From NCBI GenBank assembly GCA_948957135.1, contig CARDBT010000005.1, forward strand, positions 1-64,000: DNA of 64,000 bases. Reading direction: 5' to 3'. The position numbers were made by a program, and so were the translations under genes. The notes beneath the pieces are model-generated. The model made no database searches, had not been told where the DNA came from, and saw only the letters and a program-made list of their open reading frames with translations. This stretch comes from COE1 sp910588595 (lineage in GTDB: Bacteria; Bacillota; Clostridia; Lachnospirales; Lachnospiraceae). Positions 15,147 through 22,686 of this stretch are shown here, in pieces; the stretch's first letter is position 1; every line of letters begins with the position of its first letter.

Positions 15147-16070
15147 CTACACTGCCTGTCTGCGCTGTTTCTGCATTGCAAGGTATTCATATCCTTTTGC
15201 ATTTGCACAGATGTCCTCAATAAAAGTCACATTCCCTTTTGAGGCAATATCACTGTAATGTCTGAGCAGGCAGCCACCGCCGCCAATCACATAGAGATGC
15301 ACTAGATTTTCTTTATATCCATAATCAATTAAGCGCTTTGAAATATTCTCTGCATATCCTGCGGCAATGCGCTCTGCAACCTTTGCAGTTGCATCAGCTC
15401 TGCCCTGTAACCCGTTTATCAGCATCGGCTCGATCATAACCTCCGGTATGCTTTCCCCTGCTGATTTTGACAGTTCTTTTTGTATTTCCTTCATACAGAT
15501 CGAAACACCGAATTTGTCCGTCACAAGACTTTTCTCTAATGGCCTGCCGTCCACAATCTGCATCACGTTCATCGTGCCATTCCCGATATCCGCTATCATG
15601 TTAAACCCTTTCATTGAACCGGCGTTGCATACCGCCGCAAATCCCTGCGGAAACACTTCCACTCCGCACAAATGCACTCTGTAACTTTCTTTACGGAATG
15701 AAAAAAATAATTCCTGCTCCTGCATCAGATATTTCTTAAAATCTGCCGCCTGACTTTTTGCCCATGCAAGGGGAAGTCCAACAGCCAATACTACTTTTGC
15801 CTCATGCAGACCTCGGAATTTCAGTTCTTCCGCCAATCCTGCCAATGTGAGAATAAAAAAGTCCTGCGAATCTGTCTTGTTCCCCTGATAAATCAAATGA
15901 TTCTCTCCGATCACATAATACTTATCCTTATACTTGATGTAATTCACACTGACTATCGGTTCTTCCTCAAAACATTCCACGCCTGTCCTAAATACCCTGT
16001 GCGCTGTTTTTATATTGCCATAACCATGATCCAGTCCGATAATGATTTTTGTGTTCTTATATTTCTGCAT
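15147..16070 (-). CDS. ParM/StbA-like actin-type segregation ATPase
   Basis: 307 residues. Actin-fold signatures: phosphate-1 loop IIIGLDHGYGNIKT, phosphate-2 MIADIGNGTMNVM and adenosine loop VIGGGGCLL. This is the ParM/Alp family on plasmids and mobilizable elements, which polymerises to push plasmid copies apart. GGAGGAC precedes the ATG. Next to a replication pair and repeats, it implies that the excised element exists as a replicating circle, at least for a time. Confidence 0.85.
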   Translation of the reverse strand: MQKYKNTKIIIGLDHGYGNIKTAHRVFRTGVECFEEEPIVSVNYIKYKDKYYVIGENHLIYQGNKTDSQDFFILTLAGLAEELKFRGLHEAKVVLAVGLPLAWAKSQAADFKKYLMQEQELFFSFRKESYRVHLCGVEVFPQGFAAVCNAGSMKGFNMIADIGNGTMNVMQIVDGRPLEKSLVTDKFGVSICMKEIQKELSKSAGESIPEVMIEPMLINGLQGRADATAKVAERIAAGYAENISKRLIDYGYKENLVHLYVIGGGGCLLRHYSDIASKGNVTFIEDICANAKGYEYLAMQKQRRQAV

Positions 16071-16125
16071 AATAAATGTCCTCCATATTATTGTTAATTT
16101 TATTATTGCGTTTTCAGTTTTTTCG

Positions 16126-16218
16126 GTTTACATCGTTTACAAACAGCGGAAAGCCTTGATTTTCCTATATCCCGCTGTAAACTCACCGTTTACAAAAATG
16201 TAAACGCGCCCTGTAAAC
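16126..16218. repeat. Cluster of GTTTAC/GTAAAC repeats, possible origin or partition site
   Basis: Six copies of one hexamer in 93 bp: GTTTAC at 16126, 16135 and 16188; its complement GTAAAC at 16177, 16200 and 16213. Pairs 16177/16188 and 16188/16200 are inverted. The cluster sits between the VapE-like gene (ends 16251) and the ParM-like gene (starts 16070). Iterons of an origin or a parC centromere would be expected here. Confidence 0.55.
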
Positions 16219-16250
16219 CGGATAAAAAAGAGTTTAAAACATACTTCCAT

Positions 16251-17609
16251 TTACTCCTTAAAAGGTGACTGCGCATCATCCGGCAATGGTGAAAATCTCT
16301 GCATATCGGTTCTGCGTTTCCAGCCACGCTGCAATCCATACCTGCCGAACCTATGGGAACTGATTTTTTCCCACCCTGCAATACAGGTGTTCATAATGCT
16401 GTTAATTTCCTTAATCTCCCATTGTTTCGGTTCCTCGTACTCATGCCGCAGCGCTTCTCTGTAAATCATCTCACTGCACACATACTCGTCGGTACAATCG
16501 TCCAGCCACGCCTGAATAATTCCAACCTTTGTATCTTCCGGCATAAACTGTTTCTGCATCTCCTTCAGATATTCTTCCATCTCTTTTGACAGCTTTAACT
16601 CATGCGTACAGTTCTTATAGATAACCATAGCCTCCGCCCACGCCTGCACAATATATTCCCTCGACTCCTTTTCGTCCTCAAGGATATGTTTCTCCACACG
16701 CTCCTGATGAACCAGAACAGGCGCAAACCTTCTGTTCCCCGTCCTGTCCAGCGGAAGAAAATCAAGGTTGTTTGATGTGCCGACAAAGATACACTGTCTT
16801 GGTCTGTCCTCCGCATAAGTCTGATACGGAATACGGTATGTTTCTTTCTGCCTGCTCAAAAACGATTTAATATCCTCAATACTTTTTGCATTGACAGTGG
16901 CAAGCATTTCCGACATTTCAATTATCCAATGCCCCAGCATCTTGCTGTAAACATTTTCATCATCCATGTGCTTCAGATCGTCCGTAAACCATTCATCATT
17001 GACAGCAAGAAAACGGAAAAATGTGGACTTTCCTGCGCCCTGACCGCCCACAAGGCAGACCATGATTTCAAATTTACATCCCGGCTCATAAATCCGGCAT
17101 ATTGCCGCCAGCATCAAAAGCCGCATAATTTCTCTTGTGTACTCATTATCATCTGCACCAAGAAAACGTGGAAGCAGATTTGCAATCCTGTTTTTTCCAT
17201 CCCATTGCAGATTTTCAAGAAATTCCCTTATAGGGTGATAACTTCTCTCGCTGGCTATAATACTGACAGCTTTATTGATAGCCTTATCATTGGAAATGCC
17301 ATAATTTGTTTCTATATATCGCTGAATCTGGTACATATCCACATCAGTGACGCAGTTCCCGTTCCGTTTCCACAATAACTGTTTTACAATATCAATTTTG
17401 TTTGTCAGTTCATTTTTACATATGGCATCTTTCAGCAGCGGATCTCTGTATAAAATAGTCATGCAGTTTTCAATAGAGGATTTCACATTCCCTTTCTGTG
17501 TCCTTGCAAGCGACTCCAGCACGTCCTCTACGGTACTCATTTCCGTATCAAGCACTTCCCCGACTGCATTCCATAATTCGTTTTCTGCCTGTGCAGACTG
17601 TTCCTGCAA
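16251..17609 (-). CDS. VapE-like P-loop ATPase/helicase (virulence-associated E family)
   Basis: 452 residues. Walker A GGQGAGKSTFFRFLA at about 185-200, then HWIIEMSEML (Walker B-like), an R-finger region NNLDFLPLDRTGNRRFAPV. This is the VapE/DUF5906 replicative helicase family of satellites and IMEs. It overlaps the 3' end of the primase-like gene by 62 bp, so the two are coupled and probably act together to start replication of the excised element. Confidence 0.88.
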   Translation of the reverse strand: MQEQSAQAENELWNAVGEVLDTEMSTVEDVLESLARTQKGNVKSSIENCMTILYRDPLLKDAICKNELTNKIDIVKQLLWKRNGNCVTDVDMYQIQRYIETNYGISNDKAINKAVSIIASERSYHPIREFLENLQWDGKNRIANLLPRFLGADDNEYTREIMRLLMLAAICRIYEPGCKFEIMVCLVGGQGAGKSTFFRFLAVNDEWFTDDLKHMDDENVYSKMLGHWIIEMSEMLATVNAKSIEDIKSFLSRQKETYRIPYQTYAEDRPRQCIFVGTSNNLDFLPLDRTGNRRFAPVLVHQERVEKHILEDEKESREYIVQAWAEAMVIYKNCTHELKLSKEMEEYLKEMQKQFMPEDTKVGIIQAWLDDCTDEYVCSEMIYREALRHEYEEPKQWEIKEINSIMNTCIAGWEKISSHRFGRYGLQRGWKRRTDMQRFSPLPDDAQSPFKE

Positions 17610-18195
17610 TTTTCTCCACCTTCTTCCTATCCTTCAAAAACAGCTCCTGCTTTTCTGAAACATCTCCCATACACAAAATATCCAGCCAGTAATTGATAAG
17701 CGGCTCTGCGTGGAGCATCTGTGCATAATCCTCTGAAAAAATAATGTCAGGCGGTTTACCAATGAGAAAGTGATTTACACTGTCAACCTCTGAAATACAG
17801 CCCCTCAATATATCAACGGTCTGACTGCACCATTTTTCAAATCGTTCCTGAATGCGTGTTACCCTCTCACGCTCTGCCTTTTCCCTGCGGATGCGCTCTC
17901 TGTCCTGCACGCTTAACTCCGCTTTCCCTTTCGCATTAATAGGCAAGGTAAAATCCCCTATCAGCTTTAACGTTGCATCGTACTGTGACAATCCAAACAT
18001 ACGCGAAACATAATCAATCGCATCTCCACCGACACCGCAGGCAAAACAGTGGTAATTCTTATCAATCTTCATGCTTGGATGCTTATCATCATAAAACGGA
18101 CAGCACGCAATCCCGTTTCTCCTGACTTGCAAACCATAATATTCTGCCACTTGCCTTGCTGGCAGATATTCCTTTACTTTACTAAAAATGGACAA
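17548..18195 (-). CDS. CHC2 zinc-finger DNA primase-like protein
   Basis: 215 residues. CCPFYDDKHPSMKIDKNYHC followed by FACGVGGDAIDYV is the CHC2 zinc ribbon of DnaG-type primases (C-P-F ... H ... C-x2-C), at about 31-60. The TOPRIM catalytic domain is absent, so it is a zinc-binding/DNA-binding part only or works with the VapE protein. The rest is charged coiled coil (RIRREKAERERV). Start is TTG at 18195, with AAGGAG 8 bases upstream. Confidence 0.85.
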   Translation of the reverse strand: MSIFSKVKEYLPARQVAEYYGLQVRRNGIACCPFYDDKHPSMKIDKNYHCFACGVGGDAIDYVSRMFGLSQYDATLKLIGDFTLPINAKGKAELSVQDRERIRREKAERERVTRIQERFEKWCSQTVDILRGCISEVDSVNHFLIGKPPDIIFSEDYAQMLHAEPLINYWLDILCMGDVSEKQELFLKDRKKVEKIAGTVCTGRKRIMECSRGSA

Positions 18196-18283
18196 AATAA
18201 TAGCTCCTTCCGTTGATTTAAGGTATCAAAATCAATCCATAAAAATTTATGGAAATCGCATTTGTACCATTGTTGAAAGACCG

Positions 18284-18328
18284 AAGCTTTGCTATACTAT
18301 ATTTGCGAGATAGAGTATAGTAAAGCTT
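18284..18328 (-). terminator. Long hairpin downstream of int
   Basis: Arms 18284-18298 (AAGCTTTGCTATACT) and 18314-18328 (AGTATAGTAAAGCTT), one mismatch in 15 bp. It lies 9 bp past the int stop codon. On the minus strand no clear T-run follows, so it may act as a processing or regulatory structure rather than a classic terminator. Confidence 0.45.
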
Positions 18329-18336
18329 GGCTTTCA

Positions 18337-19446
18337 TTACTCGGAGATGCCCTTGTTACCAGCAGGGGCATTTTCCTTTTCCTCACTGTCATCTGCAATC
18401 AGATGATCCAATAAAGAAGCAACCTTTTTCTGTTCACTTGGATATAAATGACCATATGTATTGAGTGTAATCTTAATATCTTTATGTCCTAACCGTTCTT
18501 TTATAATCAACGGCTGGACACCCTGCTTGATTAAGTATGCGCAGTGGCTGTGTCTGAGGGAATGCACATCAATTTTCTTTACTCCTGCCTTATCAATATG
18601 TCTTTTCATTGTATGCTGCACTGCCTCTGCAACCACTGGAAACAGTCTTTCATTTTTTGGATACTGATACAACCGTTTCCAATAAAACTGAATTTCATTT
18701 GCAAGAAATACAGGAATTTCTATTGTCCTCACAGAGTTATCCGTCTTTGGTTCCGTAATAATATCTGTCCTGTTCATACGATAGTAAGTTTTTGTAATAT
18801 GAATCTGACAATTATCCAAATCAATGTCTTCCATAGAAAGTGCGAGCATTTCTCCTTCACGCATACCCGTCCAAAACAAGAGCTGGAACATCAGATAAGA
18901 ACGGCTTCCTTTTTCAAATGTTGCTATAAATTTCTGATATTCCTCATAAGTCCAAAATTCCAACCGCCTTACATCTGAACGTCCTATCTTCTTTACCTTT
19001 TTACATGGATTGTTCCATAAGTTATAAATTTTCTGTGCATGAGTGAATAAAGCAGTTACTTGGTTCTGAAGCATTCTCTGATAACTTTCAGAAAAGTTCT
19101 TGTTACGGATTTCATTCTGCCACGCAATAATATCTGCCGGAGTAATCTCATTCATTTTCTTCTCTCCAAGATAAGGGATTACATGGGATTGTATCATGTA
19201 TTTCTTATTCCTCTTAGAACGTTCTTTCAATTCTCCTTCCTTATCCTTAAAGTAAATATCCACAAAAGAAGCAACTGACATATCCATATCCGCACTTGCC
19301 ACGCGCTTAAACTCACTCTCAAAATCCTGCGCTTCTTTCTTTGTCCTGAAACCTCTTTTGTATTTCTTCTTTCTTTTTCCTGTCCAATCTTCATAATAGA
19401 ATTGGCAGTACCAGCTTCCACGCTCTGTGTCCTTATAAACAGGCAT
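18337..19446 (-). CDS. int: Tyrosine recombinase / integrase
   Basis: 369 residues. N-terminal arm-binding domain (GSWYCQFYYEDWTGKRKKKY), a SAM-like core-binding domain (about 60-155) and a catalytic domain with R196 (GMREGEM), H295-x2-R298 (HSLRH), H321 (LGHKD) and nucleophile Y331 (LNTYGHLY). This is the Tn916/phage-type integrase family. Start at 19446, with AAAGGAG 7 bases upstream; longer in-frame starts overlap xis. By position, it carries out site-specific insertion into the 3' end of tuf. Confidence 0.95.
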   Translation of the reverse strand: MPVYKDTERGSWYCQFYYEDWTGKRKKKYKRGFRTKKEAQDFESEFKRVASADMDMSVASFVDIYFKDKEGELKERSKRNKKYMIQSHVIPYLGEKKMNEITPADIIAWQNEIRNKNFSESYQRMLQNQVTALFTHAQKIYNLWNNPCKKVKKIGRSDVRRLEFWTYEEYQKFIATFEKGSRSYLMFQLLFWTGMREGEMLALSMEDIDLDNCQIHITKTYYRMNRTDIITEPKTDNSVRTIEIPVFLANEIQFYWKRLYQYPKNERLFPVVAEAVQHTMKRHIDKAGVKKIDVHSLRHSHCAYLIKQGVQPLIIKERLGHKDIKITLNTYGHLYPSEQKKVASLLDHLIADDSEEKENAPAGNKGISE

Positions 19447-19463
19447 CTTAACTTCTCCTTTCG

Positions 19464-19664
19464 CTATACCGTTTCCATTGGTGTCCTGTTGCCATAAAAC
19501 TTTGTTTCCCAAAAGGCTCTTGGAACTCTGCCGGAAATCACAATAAATCCAGCCTCTTTTAACTCCTTATTCAATTCCTTAATGATTTTGTATGCATATC
19601 CTTTGGAGATTCCTAGCTCTCTTGAAATGTCCTCCGCATACATCATGTAATTGTTGACTTTCAC
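19464..19664 (-). CDS. xis: Excisionase-type winged-helix protein
   Basis: 66 residues. An HTH (YAEDISRELGISKGYAYKII) followed by KELKEAGFIVISGRVPRAFW, a pattern constantly found just upstream of integrases in Firmicutes elements. It would bend DNA at the element end for excision. The GTG start at 19664 has GAGGAGG 6 bases upstream; the stop is 17 bp from the int start, so xis-int is one operon. Confidence 0.85.
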   Translation of the reverse strand: MKVNNYMMYAEDISRELGISKGYAYKIIKELNKELKEAGFIVISGRVPRAFWETKFYGNRTPMETV

Positions 19665-19690
19665 CCTGCACCTCCTCTCTTGATTCCCTT

Positions 19691-19723
19691 GCAAGATATA
19701 ATTGTTCGCTATTTATATCTTGC
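19691..19723. promoter_or_regulatory. Inverted repeat between xis and its promoter (possible operator)
   Basis: GCAAGATATA (19691-19700) and TATATCTTGC (19714-19723) are perfect inverted arms with a 13-base spacer, in the leader between the xis promoter and its GTG start. Fits a dimeric repressor site or Xis autoregulation. Confidence 0.5.
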
Positions 19724-19733
19724 TTTAAGTTTT

Positions 19734-19762
19734 ATCATACACGTTGTTCAAAATAATGTCAA
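19734..19762 (-). promoter_or_regulatory. Promoter of xis-int
   Basis: TTGACA (19757-19762) and TATGAT (19734-19739) on the minus strand, 17 bases apart, about 70 bases upstream of the xis start. Confidence 0.8.
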
Positions 19763-19772
19763 GCTATTTTTA

Positions 19773-19801
19773 TTGATATTTTTATATCTTTATGATAAAA
19801 T
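19773..19801 (+). promoter_or_regulatory. Divergent promoter of the DUF6076-like gene
   Basis: TTGATA (19773-19778) and TAAAAT (19796-19801), 17 bases apart, 33 bases before the ATG at 19835. It is back to back with the xis promoter, with the two -35 boxes about 10 bases apart, so one regulator could act on both. Confidence 0.75.
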
Positions 19802-19834
19802 ATTATTTGACGAAATCAAAAGGGAGGCATTCAC

Positions 19835-21055
19835 ATGAATTTATATTCTATTAATACAATAAAACAAGAGCTTTCATTTTCTCCTCTTGTATATCGCATG
19901 AAAAAATCCGATTATTCAGAATTACTTATATTGACTTACAGTGATATAGATAGAAATCCACATCAAGAGATTTTAGGTTCAAATCGTTCCATGCTTTCTA
20001 ATTGGCTGGAAATCCTTGATTACGATACCGAAAACAAAGAAACGCTTGACAAGACGTTTGACCTGCTATTATCATCTATTCATTTGTTTGGAACAGAATC
20101 TGATACGCCAAAAGATAATCTTGTCAATAAGATTGACAGCTTTATTAAAGATTTTGACAGTAAAGCATTTAGTGATGTCGCAAGCTCTGTTTTGGACATT
20201 TTAAAAGAGTGCTTTGATCCACACCCTGTACTTGCTTATCTTTATCCACACTACTATGCACTGCTCCATTCATTATATCTTTACACTGAAAAATCCTGTT
20301 CTTATGAAGAAACTAAGTCACTGTTTTCAGCCAAAATAGCAGTTCTCTTACAAGAACTGCTACATTTAAAATCTTCCTATGAACAGGCAAAGGAATATAC
20401 CCAATCCGTATTTATTGAACCATATACCGACAATGCTTCCGTACCAAGCACTATCTCGGCGGCATTATATCATTCATACTGTAAAATGCTGAATAAATCC
20501 AATTTCTATATGGAGGCTTATGATTTTCCAATTACAGAAGATTATCTAAAGAATTTTTTAGATAATGATAATCCTACTTGGAGTTCTTACTTTAATTTGT
20601 TTTCAGAAAAGTTACTGGATACAGATACACAGGATTATCATATCGCATCGTTTGCACAATTCCTTCATATTGGACTGTCTATTATGATGTCCGGCGGAAT
20701 GGTAATCCGGAAATGCAAATTATGTAATGGGTATTTTCAGACCAAGCACTCTTCCGATCAGATGTATTGCAGCCGTATTTATAAAAATACCTCCGCAACC
20801 TGTAGCGAAGTTGGTGTAAGAAAAACTTATAAAGAAAAATTGTTCCAGCATCCAATCCATCAGGAGTTTACAAAGTCCTATAATAAGCTTTACGGACGCA
20901 TCCGGCGCGGCAAGGTTCCGAATGATACTCCTTTAATGGAACAGTTAAAGAAGCTGCATGATGAATATACCGAAAAATACGAGAACACACACAAGAAAGA
21001 CCGAGAAGCGCTCTGGAAAGAATATATTCAGAAAAACAAAGAATTATTAGGATAA
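19835..21055 (+). CDS. Zinc-binding protein, DUF6076-like, divergent from xis-int
   Basis: 406 residues, the only sizable plus-strand gene of the element. The first 280 residues are helical with no known domain. A C-terminal zinc-finger-like region CKLCNGYF ... YCSRIYKN ... C (about 295-325) precedes a basic helical tail (YGRIRRGKVPND; HKKDREALWKEY). I associate this architecture with DUF6076 proteins near integrases of Firmicutes elements; function is unknown. GGGAGG lies 8 bases before the ATG. Its divergent promoter suggests a regulatory or maintenance role. Confidence 0.7.
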   Translation: MNLYSINTIKQELSFSPLVYRMKKSDYSELLILTYSDIDRNPHQEILGSNRSMLSNWLEILDYDTENKETLDKTFDLLLSSIHLFGTESDTPKDNLVNKIDSFIKDFDSKAFSDVASSVLDILKECFDPHPVLAYLYPHYYALLHSLYLYTEKSCSYEETKSLFSAKIAVLLQELLHLKSSYEQAKEYTQSVFIEPYTDNASVPSTISAALYHSYCKMLNKSNFYMEAYDFPITEDYLKNFLDNDNPTWSSYFNLFSEKLLDTDTQDYHIASFAQFLHIGLSIMMSGGMVIRKCKLCNGYFQTKHSSDQMYCSRIYKNTSATCSEVGVRKTYKEKLFQHPIHQEFTKSYNKLYGRIRRGKVPNDTPLMEQLKKLHDEYTEKYENTHKKDREALWKEYIQKNKELLG

Positions 21056-21071
21056 TACACGCTCAAATATA

Positions 21072-21128
21072 GAAGCATAATTCTAACATTTCAAAATTTC
21101 CAAATATTTTAGAAGCATTATAGAAGCA
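21072..21128 (+). repeat. Right-end GAAGCA repeats (putative integrase arm sites)
   Basis: GAAGCA at 21072-21077, 21112-21117 and 21123-21128; the last two have the 11-bp period seen at the left end (2607, 2618). They lie between the last gene of the element and the tuf terminator. Confidence 0.55.
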
Positions 21129-21155
21129 CAAGCAACATACAACGTTGCTTGCCAC

Positions 21156-21190
21156 GTAAAAAGGCTTTCGGAGAAATCTCCGAAAGCCTT
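21156..21190 (-). terminator. tuf terminator
   Basis: Minus-strand hairpin GGCTTTCGGA/TCCGAAAGCC (about 21163-21189), followed by TTTTTACG. It lies 24 bp after the tuf stop, between element DNA and the gene, so the terminator is supplied by the element. Confidence 0.85.
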
Positions 21191-21212
21191 GATTTTACTG
21201 AATAAATTATAA

Positions 21213-22400
21213 TTACTCGATGATAGTAGCAACACGACCAGAACCAACTGTACGACCACCCTCACGAATAGCAAACGTAAGTCCCTGCTCCATAGCGATC
21301 GGATGAATAAGCTCGATTGTCATCTCTACGTTATCGCCAGGCATACACATCTCTGTACCTTCAGGAAGGTTGCAGACACCTGTAACGTCTGTTGTTCTGA
21401 AATAGAACTGAGGTCTGTAGTTGTTGAAGAACGGTGTATGACGCCCACCCTCATCCTTTGTCAGAACGTATACCTGAGCTGTGAATTTCTTGTGGCATGT
21501 AACTGTGCCGGGTTTTGCAAGAACCTGTCCTCTCTGGATCTCTGTTCTCTGGATACCACGAAGCAGTGCACCGATGTTGTCACCAGCCTGAGCCTCATCA
21601 AGAAGCTTGCGGAACATCTCGATACCTGTACATACTGTCTTCTTTGTCTCTTCGCTGATACCAACGATCTCAACATCCTCATTGACATGGAGTGTACCAC
21701 GCTCTACACGGCCTGTTGCAACAGTACCACGACCTGTGATCGTAAAGATATCCTCGATCGGCATAAGGAACGGCTTATCTGTCTCACGAACAGGATCAGG
21801 AATATGCTCATCAACTGTATTCATCAGCTCGATGATCTTGTCACCCCACTCGCTGTTGGGATCTTCAAGAGCCTTCAATGCAGAACCCTGAATGATCGGG
21901 CAGTCTGTGAACTCATACTCTTCAAGCTGCTCTGTCACTTCCATCTCAACAAGCTCGATCAGCTCCGGATCGTCAACCATATCGCACTTGTTCAGGAATA
22001 CAACAATCTTAGGTACACCTACCTGACGTGAAAGAAGAATATGCTCCTTTGTCTGAGCCATAACACCATCTGTAGCAGCAACAACAAGGATAGCACCATC
22101 CATCTGCGCAGCACCTGTGATCATGTTCTTTACATAGTCAGCATGACCCGGGCAGTCAACGTGTGCATAATGTCTCTTCTCTGTCTCGTACTCAACGTGA
22201 GCAGTATTGATCGTGATACCACGCTCTCTCTCTTCCGGAGCCTTGTCAATGTTCTCAAAATCTGTAGCTACGTTACCAGCGACTCTTGCAGCCAACACCT
22301 TTGTGATCGCAGCTGTCAGAGTTGTCTTGCCATGGTCAACGTGACCGATTGTACCAATGTTGCAATGGGGTTTGCTTCTTTCAAATTTAGCCTTTGCCAT
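21213..22400 (-). CDS. tuf: Elongation factor Tu
   Basis: 395 residues, normal length. G1 GHVDHGKT, G3 DCPGHADY, G4 NKCD, G5 SALKAL; the C-terminus is GGRTVGSGRVATIIE. EF-Tu carries aminoacyl-tRNA to the ribosome as a GTP complex. The gene closes the str operon after fusA. Its last 54 bases are duplicated, with synonymous changes, at 2449-2502, showing that an element has inserted here and that the present 3' end and terminator may come from it. The protein is unaltered by the insertion. Confidence 0.98.
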   Translation of the reverse strand: MAKAKFERSKPHCNIGTIGHVDHGKTTLTAAITKVLAARVAGNVATDFENIDKAPEERERGITINTAHVEYETEKRHYAHVDCPGHADYVKNMITGAAQMDGAILVVAATDGVMAQTKEHILLSRQVGVPKIVVFLNKCDMVDDPELIELVEMEVTEQLEEYEFTDCPIIQGSALKALEDPNSEWGDKIIELMNTVDEHIPDPVRETDKPFLMPIEDIFTITGRGTVATGRVERGTLHVNEDVEIVGISEETKKTVCTGIEMFRKLLDEAQAGDNIGALLRGIQRTEIQRGQVLAKPGTVTCHKKFTAQVYVLTKDEGGRHTPFFNNYRPQFYFRTTDVTGVCNLPEGTEMCMPGDNVEMTIELIHPIAMEQGLTFAIREGGRTVGSGRVATIIE

Positions 22401-22686
22401 TTTAAAAGTCCTCCTTAAAAAACATAATATTCATTACATTAGTTTCATATTTATAAAACTTAACCCAACTGTCTTCATTATAGTAAAAACAATTGAAATT
22501 TTCAAGCATTATTTATTAAAATACTGCTCTTAATGTTAATAAGTTACTGTTCAGCCGTCCAACTATACAATGAAATGCGTCCTTTAAATTGATGCGATTA
22601 TCAATTAGTGTGCAAAACCAGTGCTGTATATGCCTGCAGTGTATAAATTGATGGCATACAGGTTGGGGTGTGAACAGTAACATTAA
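22401..22686. promoter_or_regulatory. fusA-tuf spacer with inverted repeats
   Basis: No gene. GTTACTGTTCA (22543-22553) and TGAACAGTAAC (22671-22681) are perfect 11-bp inverted arms 117 bp apart. Inside are AATTGAT/ATCAATT (22587-22606). The long stem would enclose the whole spacer RNA just after the fusA stop (22687). Could be a processing or expression-control structure separating fusA from tuf. Confidence 0.4.

Larger units (their letters stand above)
2503..21254. mobile_element. Integrative and mobilizable element inserted in the 3' end of tuf
   Basis: Bounded by the two copies of the tuf end. It encodes a tyrosine integrase, excisionase, primase-like and VapE-like replication proteins, ParM/ParR-like partition proteins, a MobV relaxase and TnpV. 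No VirB4, coupling protein or other type IV secretion gene is present, so transfer would need a helper: an IME rather than an ICE. The cargo (restriction-modification, Vsr, HD/ORC module, ThyX) lies at the end opposite the integrase. GAAGCA repeats lie near both ends (2607, 2618; 21072, 21112, 21123). The exact crossover point inside the shared tuf sequence cannot be fixed by eye. Confidence 0.85.

Noticed and set aside
16190..16381. 63-codon minus frame at the VapE 3' end
   Set aside because: Out-of-frame shadow of the VapE gene running into the repeat cluster; no ribosome-binding site.
2503..21254. Full integrative conjugative element
   Set aside because: No VirB4, VirD4/coupling protein, VirB6 or lytic transglycosylase genes are present, so it is called mobilizable only.
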